Below, piece after piece: positions 38,901-50,400 of a DNA stretch of 64,000 bases. The notes beneath the pieces are model-generated. The model did no database searches. It saw nothing but the letters and a program-made list of their open reading frames with translations, and was not told where the DNA came from. A program made the translations under genes and the position numbers. The stretch is from Mesorhabditis belari (taxonomy: Eukaryota; Nematoda; Chromadorea; Rhabditida; Rhabditidae), in NCBI GenBank assembly GCA_958450365.1, contig CAUEEP010000758.1:757565-821564 (forward strand). Direction: 5' to 3'. Each line of letters opens with the position of its first letter. Position 1 is the stretch's first letter.

Positions 38901-41900
38901 GAGGAAATTCCGAAAATAAAAGAAAAAAAAGCTCAAAGTCGAAAAAGTTTTAAATAAAGCTCAAATCAAGTTGTTATTTAGTCGAACACCAAGTGAAAAA
39001 TTGGGGTAAACGACGAGTCGGTCATTTCTTTTCCCATTCCCATCCTCCCCCTTTTTTTTCCTCGTCAATCAGAGCTTTGAGGTCAAACATTTTTTTCGGA
39101 CTTTTTGGCATCCAGGATTAGAGTTGTTTTTGAAGGGGAAAGGCTAGGGCTGAAGATAATTTTCTCGCACAGTGATTGAGACGCTGAATGGGACAAGCTT
39201 AGCATTCGACAATTAACAGACAAGTTTAGCATTCGACCCAGTTCAACCACGAAGAACTACTATGTATTTTAGTTTTTTACTCATTATCAATGCAAAGTTT
39301 AAAAGTAGAGATCACAGATAAGCTTATCATTCGACCCAGTTCAACAGCGATAGGCAAGTCTTTTTAAAGTAGAAAGGTTTAAGCGGTTTCTAGGACATGA
39401 AAGATATATCAGGGCAAGATATGTAAGACTAAAATCTGAGTCAGACAAAGCTAGCACTAGACATGGACACTACAAACTACAAACGCTTCTAACTTGCTTT
39501 AAATCTGCTGGATTGACACTATCTATAACTCAAAAAATAGAGAATCTCTTGAGCTTTTGAATGAACTAAAGCATACCAAAAAATATCAATGCTAAAGAAA
39601 TTAACAGTGTTTTGTAGCCTGACTCGAAATGGACCGTACTCGCGCGTAGTCGAAGCGATCGAGTCAGGCTATAAACGACTGTAACTTTCTTTAGCATTGA
39701 TATTTTTTGGTGTGCTTTAGTCCATTCAAAAGCTCTTGAGATTCTCTATTTTTTGAGTTATAGATAGTGTCAATCCGGGAGATTTAAAGCAATTTAGAAG
39801 CTTTTGTAGTGTGACAGTTCGTCATTTTTGTGGTTTATAGTGCTCATCTCTAGCTAGTGCTCATCTCTAGCTAGTGCTCATCTCTAGCTAGTGCTCATCT
39901 CTAGCTAGTGCTCATCTCTAGCTAGTGCTCATCTCTAGCTAGTGCTCATCTCTAGCTAGTGCTCATCTCTAGCTAGTGCTCATCTCTAGCTAGTGCTCAT
40001 CTCTAGCTAGTGCTCATCTCTAGCTAGTGCTCATCTCTAGCTAGCACTCACACAAAGCCAGACAGGATTGGACTCAAGCCAGGCAAGACTAGATCATTCT
40101 TTTGATCCAGGTCAAGTAAATTAAAGATTTTTAAATAGAATATCGATAAAATATTGTTAAGAAAGAAATTGGATTTTTTTTTGTTGAGTGAAATATGAGA
40201 AAATCTTGTTGAAAATTATTGAAAAACTATCAAAAATATCCGAAAGATTACGGCAAGAAAACTATCAAAAAAAAAAGAAAGAAAATGATCAAAAAGCTGC
40301 TAATATGAGGAGGAAAATAAACTTGTGGAGGGACACTTGGTCGGACTTCTTTTGAGAAGGCTCCCTAAACAACAGCTGACCCTCAATTTCCCCATTGAGT
40401 CTCAGTGCAGTGGCCTTCTCTCCTTTCATCTCCTCACTCACTTTCCTACTTCACTTTCCTCCTCAAATCCCTTCTATGTCCACAGCTAAGTTCTTTTTCT
40501 TTTCACAATTCAAAGGGAATATTTTCCGCTTCACCACCCAATGACATATTGAGCTTTTTGAGGGATGACGATTTATGGCCGTTTAGAAAAAAGAAGAAGA
40601 AGTGCAAAGCTTTTTGAATCGTACTTCCGAAAATGGTGAATGGGTAAAAGGAAGATGTTGGGTTGAAGAAAAGTTTCTGGAAACTAGAGTTGGCTAGGAG
40701 CTAAGTCCCTAGCCTGGGCCCTAGCCTGGGCCCTAGCCTAGGCCCTAGCCTAGACCCTAGACTAGACCCTAGCCTAGACCCTAGCCTTAGCTCCTAGCCA
40801 GCTCCTAGCCTTAGCTCCTAGCCTTAGCTCCTAGCCTTAGCCTAGCCTTAGCTCCTAGCTAGCTCCTAGCCTTAGCTCCTAGCCTTAGCTCCTAGCCTTA
40901 GCTCCTAGCCTTAGCTCTAGCCAGCTCTAGCCTAGCCCTAGCCTAGCTCCTAGCCTAGCTCTAGCCTAGCTCCTAGCCAGCTCCTAGCCTTAGCTCCTAG
41001 CCTAGCTCCTAGCCTTAGCTCTAGCCTAGCTCCTAGCCTTAGCTCCTAGCCTTAGCTCCTAGCCTTAGCTCCAGCCTTAGCTCCTAGCCTTAGCTCTAGC
41101 CTTAGCTCCTAGCCTTAGCTCCTAGCCTTAGCTCCTAGCCTTAGCTCCTAGCCTTAGCTCCTAGCCTTAGCTCCTAGCCTTAGCTCCTAGCCTTAGCTCC
41201 TAGCCTTAGCTCCTAGCCTTAGCTCCTAGCCTTAGCTCCTAGCCAACACTAGGATCTAAGGCTAGGGGATAGTCTAATCTAGAGTTGTAGACTCGCGCGT
41301 AGTCGAAGCTATCGAGTCAGGCTACAAACGACTGTAACTTCTCCCGGAATCTTGTAGAAGAGTGCCCAAATGTCTTTTCAAAATTTGGACATTTCAAGTA
41401 ATCTTAAACGCACGTTTTCTAGGGCACAGATGAGAATTGAAAGCTGGTTTTTCTTAAGTAAATTATTGAAATGACTAAATGCCTAAATGCCTAAAAATGA
41501 CTAAGTGCCAAGGGTATGCCAGAGAGGGTACGTTTATGAGAGCCGAGAACCCAAAAAAAAATTCAATGCTTCAGTCTTTTTTAGTCGTTTTATACATGAT
41601 TTACTAGCTGAAGGAATTGAAGTGAGTATGCCAGAAGGTTTGTGTTTACTATACCAAAAAGTATATATAATTTTATAGACTCTAGAGAAGGCTAAAGGTT
41701 ATGCGTTTTCAAAAGCACAAAGCACACGCTGAGTCGAGTTAATGTCATGGAAAAATGAGGAAAGAACGAGGTGTCAACTGTTCACAAATGTCAGTGAAGT
41801 CAGTAAAGATAAGTCTAGGAAGTTGAAAAGAAAAGAAAATCTGGAAAAAGATTATAGAAAGGTTTATAGGAGAGTTTATAGAAAAATTTATAGAAAAGTT

Positions 41901-44900
41901 TATAGAAAAGATCTAAAATAATGAAAAAAATGTCTGTATTTAATCATTTTTTTTTTCAATGGAAAAGAAGAAAATTATTGAACTTAATGAATTGTTAAAG
42001 ATTATTGAACTTAATCAATTGTTAAAGTTTATTGAACTTTAACAATTGTTTGTTCAATTGTTAAAGACTATTGAACTTAATGAATTGTTAAAGATTATTG
42101 AACTTAATCGATTGTTAAAGATTAACTTAATCAATTGTTAAAGACTATTGAACTTTAACAATTGTCTGTTCAATTGTTAAAGACTATTGAACTTAATGAA
42201 TTGTTAAAGACTATTGAACTTTAACAATTGTCTGTTCAATTGTTAAAGACTATTGAACTTAATGAATTGTTAAAGATTATTGAACTTTAACAATTGTTTG
42301 TTCAATTGTTTCTTTAACAATTGTTAAAGAAAATTTTTACAGCTGTAAAATTTCGTTTCGATTTAAAAAGAGAAATCGCTTTTTGTGGGGAGGGAAAATT
42401 CTTTGAGAAACCCGATGTTTTCCTTTGAGATCGAGGGATTTTCGAGTGATTGATTGAGGCCAAAAGTACATCGATTTTACGGGTCCTAGTGAGATTTAGA
42501 GCTGAGATTAGTCTATGTTCATTTAGTTTAAAGTTAGGTCACTTTCTGTTAGTGGAAATTCTGATTTGCCGCATTGGTCACTAGGAGATCGATCAAAGAT
42601 CTTTTCTGTTCGTTTAAACCAAAGAAAAGAATCGAATTCTTCCCAAATAAGACACAAATTTCTGCTGGCTTTAAAAATAAGCTGTTTCTCAGCTTCTCGC
42701 TTTCTCAGCTTCTCACTTTCTCAGCTTCTCGCTTTCTCAGCTTCTCGCTTTCTCAGCTTCTCGCTTTTTCAGCTTCTCGCTTTCTCAGCTTCTCACTTTC
42801 TCAGCTTCTCGCTTTCTCAGCTTCTTGCTTTCTCAGCTTCTCGCTTTTTCAGCTTCTCGCTTTCTTAGCTTCTCGCTTTTTCAGCTTTAAAGCTAGGGAA
42901 AAAAAAATAAACAATGTGAAATTAGTGGAGATGAAAAGGGGAATGGAAAGGATGAAAAAGGGAATGGAAAGGATGAAAAAAGGGGGATTTGTGTCAATTG
43001 TGAAAAGGGGAATGGATGGATGAATTGTTCAGAAAAAAAGAAAAGAATGAAGATCTCATTTGGGTGAACGAAAAGGAAAAAAAAAGGAAATGGAGAGAAT
43101 TGTGAAGAGAATGGATATCAACTGGATGAGAAGAATATGATGGGAATGGATGTGATGAGAGAGGTGACATCTTCGATCAAACAAAAGCTCAATTTGAAGC
43201 TATATTGATTGAAGCACGTAGCAATTGGGCAATAATGAAATCATTTTTAAAAATTTTTAGAAGCTTTTTCACTTCGATTAATTTTATCCGAAGAGTACAA
43301 GTAGAAGATTTGCTCATTCATCAATCTACAACTTAGCATAGACAACACAGAACATAGACAAGACGTAAATCCAGAACTTAACCTAGACAACATAGACATA
43401 GACAAGACGTAATCTACAGCTTAACCTAGACAACATAGACAAGACGTAACTCTACAGCTTAACATAGACAACATAGACATAGACAAGACGTAAATCTACA
43501 GCTTAACCTAGACAACATAGACAAGACGTAACTCTACAGCTTAACATAGACAACATAGACATAGACATGACGTAAATCTACAACTTAGCATAGACAAGAC
43601 GTAAATCCAGAACTTAACCTAGACAACATAGACAAGACGTAACTCTACAGCTTAACCTAGACAACATAGACATAGACATGACGTAAATCTACAGCTTAAC
43701 CTAGACAACATAGACAAGACGTAACTCTACAGCTTAACCTAGACAACATAGACAAGACGTAACTCTACAACTTAACCTAGACAACATAGACATAGACAAG
43801 ACGTAATCTACAGCTTAACCTAGACAACATAGACATAGTCAAGACGAAAAATAGCAATTCTCGAGCAGAAACTTTTTCAACTGAAATTCATTGGTTTGTA
43901 GACTTTGGGGAGCCAGTTTATATCAAAGCCCAAGCCAGATAACTGGCTTTCCTTTCACCCTCTCCTTCAGAATAACCCTAGTTCTGAAAAGAGGTATAAA
44001 AAAGCCTGGAAACAGCTTCAAAAAGCAAGCGAAATTTTGCTAACAAATACAGGCGTATAGTATGTTCACGATCAATTTATTTGCGTTCATTACGCTAGAT
44101 CTTGGCTTAAATTCAGCCTATTCAGTCAGAATTGTAGAACAAAGTATTAGATTGAGTGTTGGTAGCTATGTGTTGTGTTGGTAGCTATGTGTTGGTACGC
44201 TGAGTGTTGGTAGCTATGTGTTGGTACGCACAATTGTAGCTATTTGTTGGTATACTATCTTCATTGATCGTTTTAGGAACGGTGAATCGACCAAAACACA
44301 AACGGTTTCTTTGAATTGAAAAAGCAAAGCCACTCGCTGTTCAATACGACTTTTGAGCAAAAAGCTCATAAACAGATAGAATAGTTGAAGAAGAATTGTT
44401 TAAATACTGAATTGTGGGGGAAAGATTTGAAATCTAGTCTAAAATTAAGTGAATCTGGGTTGGGGAAAGGGTGGGTTGGAGGGTGGGGTGGAGGGTGACC
44501 CTCAGCTCCTCAGCTCCTCAGCCTCTCAGCTAGTCGCCTCCTTTTTGGACTCCTCCAGAGGGCCACCCAAGCCTTTTTTTTCTCACAGAAGAGCTCTATA
44601 GGGAAATAAGGGAAAATGGATGGATGAACGGGTAGAAAAAGAAGGGAAAACGGGAGAGAAGAGGGGAAGAAAATCGAGCCCAAAAAAAAAGAGAGGAAAG
44701 GAAAAGGAGATGGGGAGCAATGGGTGGGTATTGACTCCCTTTTTGGGGATCTTTAAGGAAGAAGCTTTTCCTTGAAAACAAACACACCCATTCCAGTAGG
44801 TTTCAAAGAAATTGATAGGTTTTTTTAATATTATACAATAGTTTTCCGTTAAAGACAAGCTGCTCATTGGCATGGTAACCTAATTTGGATTTTAATCATT

Positions 44901-47613
44901 ACTGCTTGGATTTAATAGTTAAATTTTTATATGAAAACTAGTTTCAAATAAACTTATATTTAAAACAAAGAACAATTAACTTTGCAAATTCAAAAAAACA
45001 AAAGTCGAAAGTCGCAAGGTGGACTCGAACCAGGGACCCTCTGCCCTGAATTCTAAACCACTTCCACTCGGCCACCCCTGCTTTCTGAAAAGTCTGGGAA
45101 ATTTGATTATAAAGGATTTCAATTGTGGATTGCAATCTAAGATTGCACAACACTTTGAATGCTTATAACTTTAGACAAAATGCTCCATATCAAAAACGGA
45201 AAGCAGATTCGGAATCAGCGCAAAATTCTACGTCGTTGCTTCATGTCATTTGGCCACCACACTCCAGTTGACACTCTTTTATGTGTATGTTAAAAGTGAT
45301 CTTTTAAAGTATTCTCGGCAACAAGCTTTGTCTCCGATCTCTTCAATGTTTGGTTGAAGTGAGAGTGTCGGGAATTCTGTAAAAGTCTTCCCCTTTTTTT
45401 CCCTTTTTCTGCCTCTTTTCATATTCATGAAGCCGTTTGGCACCTCCTTTTTCTCCATCTCAAAAATATTCTCTCAAAAAAAAAAGTAGTTTTTACCCCA
45501 TTCGTCGTTCCCTTTCTAGCCAAAAGTCGGAAAGTTTTTTGAGGTTTTTTTGCAAAACTAAAAGACAAGCCATATTTAGAAGAAATTTTTTCTGATTCTT
45601 TCATTCTAAGGCTATCAGAATTCTGTGTTTTCTAAAAGGTAAAATCTGGTGGAAATTATGGAAAACTAGTGAACATATATTGGAAAGAGGCAGACTAAAA
45701 CCGGAATCTTTTCTTTAGATTGACTATTCTTTTATCACGATCTCAATAGAAAAGAGTACAATAGTTTTTCGAAATGACTCATCTTTTCGAAAACGTAGCC
45801 AAGATTGTTGATAGTTAAGAGCCAAGATTGAACCAATAGCCAAGAGCCAAGATTGAGCCAAGAGCCAAGAGCCAAGATTGTTGATAGCTAAGAGCCAAGA
45901 TTGTTGATAGCCAAGAGCCAAGATTGTTAATAGCCAAGAGCCAAGATTGTTGATAGCCAAGAGCCAAGATTGAGCTAATAGCCAAGAGCCAAGATTGTTG
46001 ATAGCCAAGATTGTTGATAGCCAAGATTGTTGATAGCCAAGAGCTAAGATTGAGCCAATAGCCAAGTTTTTTCAATTGTTGATAACCAAGATTGATAGCT
46101 AAGATTTCGTATTCACTCTTCTTTCGAAACGATTTATTTTCTTTTTTGTTGACAAATTTAAACCACGCAAAATTCACTTTAAAAACATTAAGCTAAACAA
46201 AGAAAAAAATGAGATGAGAATCATTGGAAAAGCTTTTGAATGAGCCGAATTGCAGAGATTTCCCTTGCAACAATTCACCTCACCGATACCGTAATTGAAT
46301 CGACCTTTGCTCTGAAAAAAAAAGAATTTCCGACAAGATTCCAACAAGATTCCGACAGAATTCTAGGGTTAATTCCGATCATAAAGCTTAAAGCTTAAAC
46401 TTAAAGACTTTAAAAGGTGGTTATTACGGAATGCTTCAAGACTTGAAAAGATGGTTATTACGGAATGCTTCAAGACTTTTAAATATAGTTATTACGGAAT
46501 GCTTCAAGACTTTAAAAGATGGTTATTACGGAATGCTTCAAGACTTGAAAAGATGGTTATTACGGAATGCTTCAAGACTTTTAAATATAGTTATTACGGA
46601 ATGCTTCAAGACTTTAAAAGGACTATTACGGAATGCTTCAAGACTATTACGCAATGCTTTATTTTTTATTTTAGCTTATTTTTAGCTTTATTTTAGCTTT
46701 ATTTTAGCATACTGTAGGGTGAAATATGAAAAGCTTTACAGAGTAACACAGAATGACTATCCTTTTAAAATATATTGCATTGATGTAACTTTTAAAGCTC
46801 TTTGAGAGGGTTTCTCACCGTGCACGCATTTGCAATGGCGGGTCCATTCTCTTCACCACATCCACAACCCCATGTGGCCGATTCAACACTGCCAATCTGA
46901 AAAAATTCAAATATCTATTTATGAAGAGGAGATTCCCGGAGAGGGGATTGAGCCCTTGACCTTCTGCTTTCCGAGCAATTGCTATCGGGTAGCTATCGAG
47001 TAGCTATCGAGTAGCTATCGGGTAGCTATCGGGTAGCTATCGGGTAGCTATCGAGTAGCTATCGGGTAGCTATCGGGTAGCTATCGAGTAGCTATCGGGT
47101 AGCTATCGGGTAGCTATCGGGTAGACTACAGTAGCTATCGGGTAGACTTTTTCTAGAGACTTTTTTCTTTTTCTAGAACGTATCCTTTATAATCTTTTCT
47201 CAATCTTTTTCCAATCAATCTACTTTTCAAATTCTCTGAGGGTTTAGAAAGATTAAAAAGTAGATAGATTGAGTAAAAAAATCGAGATAAGATTACGGTA
47301 AACTGGAAAAAAAAAAGCATTGAATAGAGATACAAAGTGTGTATTGAAGCTTTTTATATAAGCCTTTTAGCTAAGCCTTTTATATAAGCCTTTTAGCTAA
47401 AACTGACCATGCTCACCGTCTTCATACAGTAATCGCATCCCGATGCGCAGTTTTGCTTAGATTTCTAAAGAAGTAAAATTATTAAACTTAAAGAACTTTT
47501 TTGCTCACCCCATCAGTGTGTTTATGTCCATTCACATTCACATCTTCCCAGCATTTCAACGTGACCGTCAAACCGAATAAAGTGATGAAGATGAGCGATT
47601 TTGTGAAGAGCAT
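35993..47613 (-). CDS. type I membrane protein with a small Cys-rich (Ly6-like) ectodomain
   Basis: Five exons join in phase on the minus strand: 47613-47509, 47464-47417, 46896-46819, 36755-36688, 36095-35993 (TGA); 133 residues. All introns are GT...AG with TTTAG or TTTCAG acceptors. Signal peptide [19 protein letters not shown]; then about 80 residues with some 12 Cys ([37 protein letters not shown]). A CC pair precedes one membrane span ([11 protein letters not shown] then [12 protein letters not shown]) and a basic tail ending RPARR. Layout resembles nematode Ly6/uPAR-type small surface proteins, but I could not assign a named family. Intron 3 is 10 kb and full of repeats; no other gene was seen inside it. 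The 68-nt exon 4 is separated from exon 3 by that whole interval, so the join is inferred from phase and fit. Confidence 0.8.
36387..36583. repeat. foldback element, ~80-bp arms
   Basis: CACGCTCCTTTACCATTGG...AAATATCTTGGCGTTTGG is complemented by CCAACACCAAGATATTTG...CAATGGGAAAAGGCGTG. In intron 4 of the membrane protein gene. Confidence 0.8.
37172..37825. repeat. local duplication with and without a GGATAGAA array
   Basis: Copy 1 (37172-37300) and copy 2 (37572-37825) share ATCATCCATCCTCTCTAC, AACGTGCGGAAACAAAAG and GGGTCGTTGCACTTGCACG. Copy 1 has only GAAGGGTTGAAGGG between GAGCGTTT and TCGTTGC; copy 2 has ~120 bp of AAGGATAG/AAGGGTAG units (37651-37775). Confidence 0.9.
37893..38178. repeat. 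foldback, family C copy 3
   Basis: GTGGGACATTTGCGCACC...CCCATTAGCGCACC is complemented by GGTGCGCTAATGGG...GCATTTGTCCCACTC. Confidence 0.85.
38274..38575. repeat. 15-bp minisatellite, 20 identical units
   Basis: Unit GAATGGCGCTGCTTT. Length divisible by three and no stop in most frames, so long open frames appear on both strands; none has other support. Confidence 0.98.
38576..39467. other. no gene seen
   Basis: AT-rich spacer inside the 10-kb intron. GACAAGCTTAGCATTCGAC and related words repeat loosely around 39190-39350. Confidence 0.4.
39468..39811. repeat. foldback element, ~155-bp arms
   Basis: Starts CACTACAAACTACAAACGC; arms share TTGACACTATCTATAACTC and ACCAAAAAATATCAATGC. Around the loop, CGCGCGTAGTCGAAGC and GAGTCAGGCTA recur at 41290-41345 as a fragment of a relative. 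Confidence 0.9.
39838..40050. repeat. 17-bp minisatellite AGTGCTCATCTCTAGCT
   Basis: About 12 identical units directly against the right end of the 39468-39811 foldback. Confidence 0.97.
40710..41255. repeat. 13-bp minisatellite AGCTCCTAGCCTT
   Basis: About 40 units with frequent small deletions on the left and a homogeneous block on the right. Not telomeric: the unit is not TTAGGC. Confidence 0.97.
41985..42320. repeat. AATTGTTAAAGA minisatellite with internal inverted words
   Basis: ATTGTTAAAGACTATTGAAC units alternate with CAATTGTCTGTTCAATTG. Because TTAACAATTG and CAATTGTTAA both occur, the array can fold on itself. Confidence 0.9.
42686..42890. repeat. 16-bp minisatellite CTTCTCGCTTTCTCAG
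   Basis: About 12 units with CACTTTC and GCTTTTT variants. A GGAATGGAAAGGATGAAAAA repeat follows (42935-43020). Confidence 0.95.
43330..43840. repeat. long-unit minisatellite (~35-50 bp)
   Basis: Units containing ACCTAGACAACATAGAC, AAGACGTAACTC and TACAGCTTA in variable order, about 12 copies. Confidence 0.9.
43841..45011. other. no gene seen
   Basis: GTTGGTAGCTATGTGTTGG words repeat at about 44155-44240, and CAGCTCCTCAGC words at 44500-44530. Minus-strand frames at 44583-44873 lie in purine-rich DNA without splice support. Confidence 0.4.
45012..45082 (-). pseudogene. tRNA-like core, Ser/Leu-like, with GATTCCGAAT module
   Basis: Minus strand: GCAGGGG start, A box TGGCCGAGTGGAAGTGG, a variable-arm-like GGGCAGAGGGTCCC and B box GGTTCGAGTCC. 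The best preserved of the set, but the acceptor strands do not pair (GCAGGGG against CACCTTGC) and the T stem is broken. Module TTTTGCGCTGATTCCGAATC lies upstream on the same strand (45224-45205). Confidence 0.6.
45800..46085. repeat. TTGTTGATAGCCAAGAGCC minisatellite
   Basis: Irregular units of GCCAAGA, TTGTTGATA and TTGAGCCAATA, about 12 copies. Confidence 0.9.
46405..46665. repeat. ~33-bp minisatellite with GAATGCTTCAAGACTT
   Basis: About eight units of ATTACGGAATGCTTCAAGAC joined by TTTAAAAG/TTGAAAAGATGGTT variants. Lies just upstream (+ coordinates) of exon 3 of the membrane protein gene. Confidence 0.9.
46925..46977 (-). pseudogene. 3' half of a tRNA-like sequence
   Basis: Minus strand: CGGAAAGCAGAAGGTCAAG, B-box-like GGGCTCAATCCCC, then TCTCCGGGA, which would suit an acceptor 3' strand. 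The 5' half is replaced by a minisatellite whose unit contains GATAGC, a word also next to the remaining half. Confidence 0.5.
46978..47145. repeat. 11-bp minisatellite GGGTAGCTATC
   Basis: About 15 units with GAGTAGCTATC variants, abutting the truncated tRNA-like sequence. Confidence 0.95.
47195..47300. repeat. TTACGGTA-ended foldback family D, copy
   Basis: CAATCAATCTACTTTTCAAA, loop ATTCTCTGAGGGTT, then AAAAAGTAGATAGATTGAG...AAGATTACGGTA. Confidence 0.65.
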
Positions 47614-47647
47614 TCTGAGCAGGTTTTATATATATATATATGTTGTG

Positions 47648-48145
47648 TCCGATTTAGATTTCCGTCCGATTTAGATTGAATCTAAATCGGACGTCCGATT
47701 TAGATTGAACTTATCGCGGACGTCCGATTTAGATTACAGTCTATATCGGACGTCCGATACAGATCGAACAATAATAAACGTGCTTAATATATGTTCTTAA
47801 GCGTTTTTTTGCAATTTTCTGCGCTTTTCAAAGAAATTTTCAAAGAACATATGTTAAGCACGTTTATTATTGTTCGATCTGTAGACTGTAATCAATAAAA
47901 GACCTTTGAAAAATGCAGAAAACTACAGAAAACGCTTAAGAACATATATTAAGCATGTTTATATTATTGTTCAATCTATATAAGACGTATTATTATTTAA
48001 TCTATATAAGATTTAGATTGAATCTAAATCGGACGTCCGATATAGACTGTAATCTCAATCGGACGTCCGCGATAAGTTCAATCTAAATCGGACGTCTGTT
48101 TTAGATTGAGTCTAAATCGGATGAAAATCTAAATCGGACATAATA
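47648..48145. repeat. large foldback built on TCCGATTTAGATT
   Basis: Left side: iterated GTCCGATTTAGATT and CGGACGTCCGAT. Right side: the complements. The centre has CGTTTATTATTGTTCGATC and AACATATGTTAAGCACG arranged as further inverted pairs. The multi-level internal symmetry is unlike the single-loop elements elsewhere. Confidence 0.85.
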
Positions 48146-49169
48146 TAACATATATATTTATATACTTTATTCAGGATCTGAGATAAAGTGCGCTAGATTT
48201 ACGAATAAAACACATCAATTCATACACATAACACGAAAAGGGCCGATAAAAAGAAATACGAGATAATTTTAGAAAGTTTTTTCTTTTAATCTAATATTAG
48301 AAAAGTTCAAAGTTATAAGGCAAAAGTATTCAAAAATTTCTTGAAAAGAAAAACATTTGAATGGCGTTTTGGTGGAAAATTTTCAAATTTCAAATCTGAA
48401 CCTGGAGAACGTTTTCTTTTCGTGTGATGACCAAACATTTTTCTCGTTTCCTATCTAAATCTGTCCTCAATCTGTTTATTCAATCGAATCATTCTCAACT
48501 TTTGGCAATGAGTAACTGTTTGTCGAAAGGATTTGAGCCGATTTTAGCCGCTTTCTTCCAGCATGCAATACTTTTCGGGAATTTGAATGGGTTGAAGATC
48601 GATTGAAGATTGATTGAAGATTGATTGAAGATTGATTGAAGATTGATTGAAGATTAATTGAAAATTCAGAACTAATAAAGTACAAAGGCTTTCAAAGGTT
48701 ACAAGCTTGATCTGTAGACAGATACAAGCTGAAGGTACTTGATGGGGTTACAAGCTGGATCCGGTTTCTTTCATGGCTTTACTTTAGCCAGTAAAGTCAG
48801 TAAAGTCCACCTGATCTAGGTCCAGCCTTTGCCTTTCCCCTAATCTGACTATGTTTTTGACTAAAAAGTTAGGATTAGAGTTAGAGTTCGAGTTTAAGTT
48901 TGTAAGTTAGTTTAAGTTTAAGTTGTAAGTTGTAAGTTAGAGTTTTTCTGATAGATTTCTTTACGAAAATGGTGCTCACAAGGGAATGACAATCGAAGTT
49001 GAGAATCGCTTCGTGACCGAGTGCATCTCATAGAGTCAGCTATGCTGTTTCTGAATCTGTAAAAATTAGCTCCAAACACCCACGCAATCGCAAGGAATCT
49101 GGTATAAAAATTCCCTGAAATTTCGGACTCTTCATGGTACTTCATGGACTCTTCACAAAGCAGCTTTCA
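48146..49169. other. no gene seen
   Basis: Short GATTGATTGAA array at about 48600-48660 and AGTTTAAGTT words at 48850-48940. No splice-bounded frame. Confidence 0.4.
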
Positions 49170-49241
49170 GCGGCTTCGGTGGTCTAGCGGATAGTGTGCT
49201 AACCCAAAGTCCTTTTGCTTGGGTTCGAGTCCTCGCCTGGT
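49170..49241 (+). pseudogene. tRNA-like core
   Basis: A box TGGTCTAGCGGATAGTG and a perfect B box GGTTCGAGTCC. The start CGGCTTCGGTG matches the core at 9863. The acceptor and T stems do not pair. Confidence 0.6.
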
Positions 49242-49307
49242 CGATTCTCTTTGCTTTTTTGGAAAATACTTTATCTTTGAATTTCTGATGTCTTTGTATT
49301 AAATATA

Positions 49308-49578
49308 TACCGTAAATACTGTAATAGTACCCCACCCTCTCCTCGTACAGTCGCGTAGTCGCAAAAGTTTTTTAGTATTTCATTTTTTTCAAAGCGCCCG
49401 TACTTTCAAAAAATGCATATTTGGTATCAAAAAATAGCCCTGAATTTCAGCTATTTTTTGATACCTAAGCGCGCACTGTAGCATAAACCAGTGTCGAGAA
49501 AAACTCGTTCAAAGCTAGACTACGCAACACTCCGCACCGTCATTATGGGGGTGGGGTACTATTACAGTATTTACGGTA
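49308..49578. mobile_element. family B MITE, copy 3
   Basis: Ends TACCGTAAATACTGTAATAG and complement. Core GGTATCAAAAAATAGCCC. The best-preserved copy of the family, about 270 bp. Confidence 0.9.
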
Positions 49579-49699
49579 TGTTCTATGAGATGCACTCGAT
49601 CACAAACTTCGAATTGGTGTCTCAACTTCGAATTGGTGTCATTCCTTTGTCAGCAATTAATCTGGCGGCAAAAATTGGATTTGTGCTTTGATGATGTTG

Positions 49700-49980
49700 T
49701 TGAACTAGCGGCTTTGATCTGCTTTTGATCTGTTTTGATTTGATTTGGTTTTACTCTGCTTTTGATCTGGTTCTGATCTGATTTGGTTTTGATCTGGTTC
49801 TGATCTGATCTGCTTTTGATCTGATTTGGTTTTGATCTGGTTCTGATCTGATCTGCTTTTGATCTGATTTGATCTGATCTGGTTCTGATCTGATCTGCTT
49901 TTGATCTGATTTGATCTGATCTGGTTCTGATCTGATCTGCTTTTGATCTGATTTGATCTGATCTGGTTCTGATCTGCTCA
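49700..49980. repeat. GATCTGATTTGATCTG minisatellite
   Basis: Higher-order units made of GATCTGATTTG, GATCTGGTTCT and GATCTGCTTTT. Confidence 0.95.
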
Positions 49981-50099
49981 TACTAACAATAAAGCCATAT
50001 CCTTCAACCGGATCTAATTTTGTGTAATTTTCAATTTAATCTGACTATGAGAAGGAGTTGATTTAAAAGATGTACCAGCATTTACCGAAGCTAGTTTTA

Positions 50100-50182
50100 A
50101 ATGGATTGTCCTTTAAAGTTGTCCAGCAGTTGTCCTTGTGGATTGTCCAGCAGTTGTCCTTGTAGATTGTCCAGCAGTTGTC
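50100..50182. repeat. short minisatellite GTTGTCCTTGTGGATT
   Basis: About three units of GTCCAGCAGTTGTCCTT. Confidence 0.85.
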
Positions 50183-50400
50183 CTTTGAAAAAAAAAAGTG
50201 TACAATGAACGTAATGTTTGTGATTTCGAATGTAAATACTGTTTTGGCTACTGTTTAAAAACAAAATCCATTTCTTTTCCTGTGTCAACCTTGAGTTTTC
50301 ATCTTTTTTTCCCTCAAAAATCTCTCTCTTTTCGGCTCTGAAAAGGCTCCACAAAAAATTTGGATAGGAAATCTTTTCCTTTTTTTCAAAAACTTGCACG

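Noticed and set aside
40710..41255. AGCCTTAG-type array as telomeric DNA
   Set aside because: The unit is 13 bp (AGCTCCTAGCCTT), not TTAGGC.
42566..43023. 149-codon frame of Ser/Leu/Phe repeats
   Set aside because: Produced by the CTTCTCGCTTTCTCAG array.
44583..44873. Minus-strand 96-codon frame with hydrophobic stretches
   Set aside because: Lies in purine-rich DNA; no splice sites or family resemblance.
45012..45082. A functional tRNA-Ser/Leu gene
   Set aside because: Good A and B boxes, but the acceptor and T stems do not pair by hand folding.
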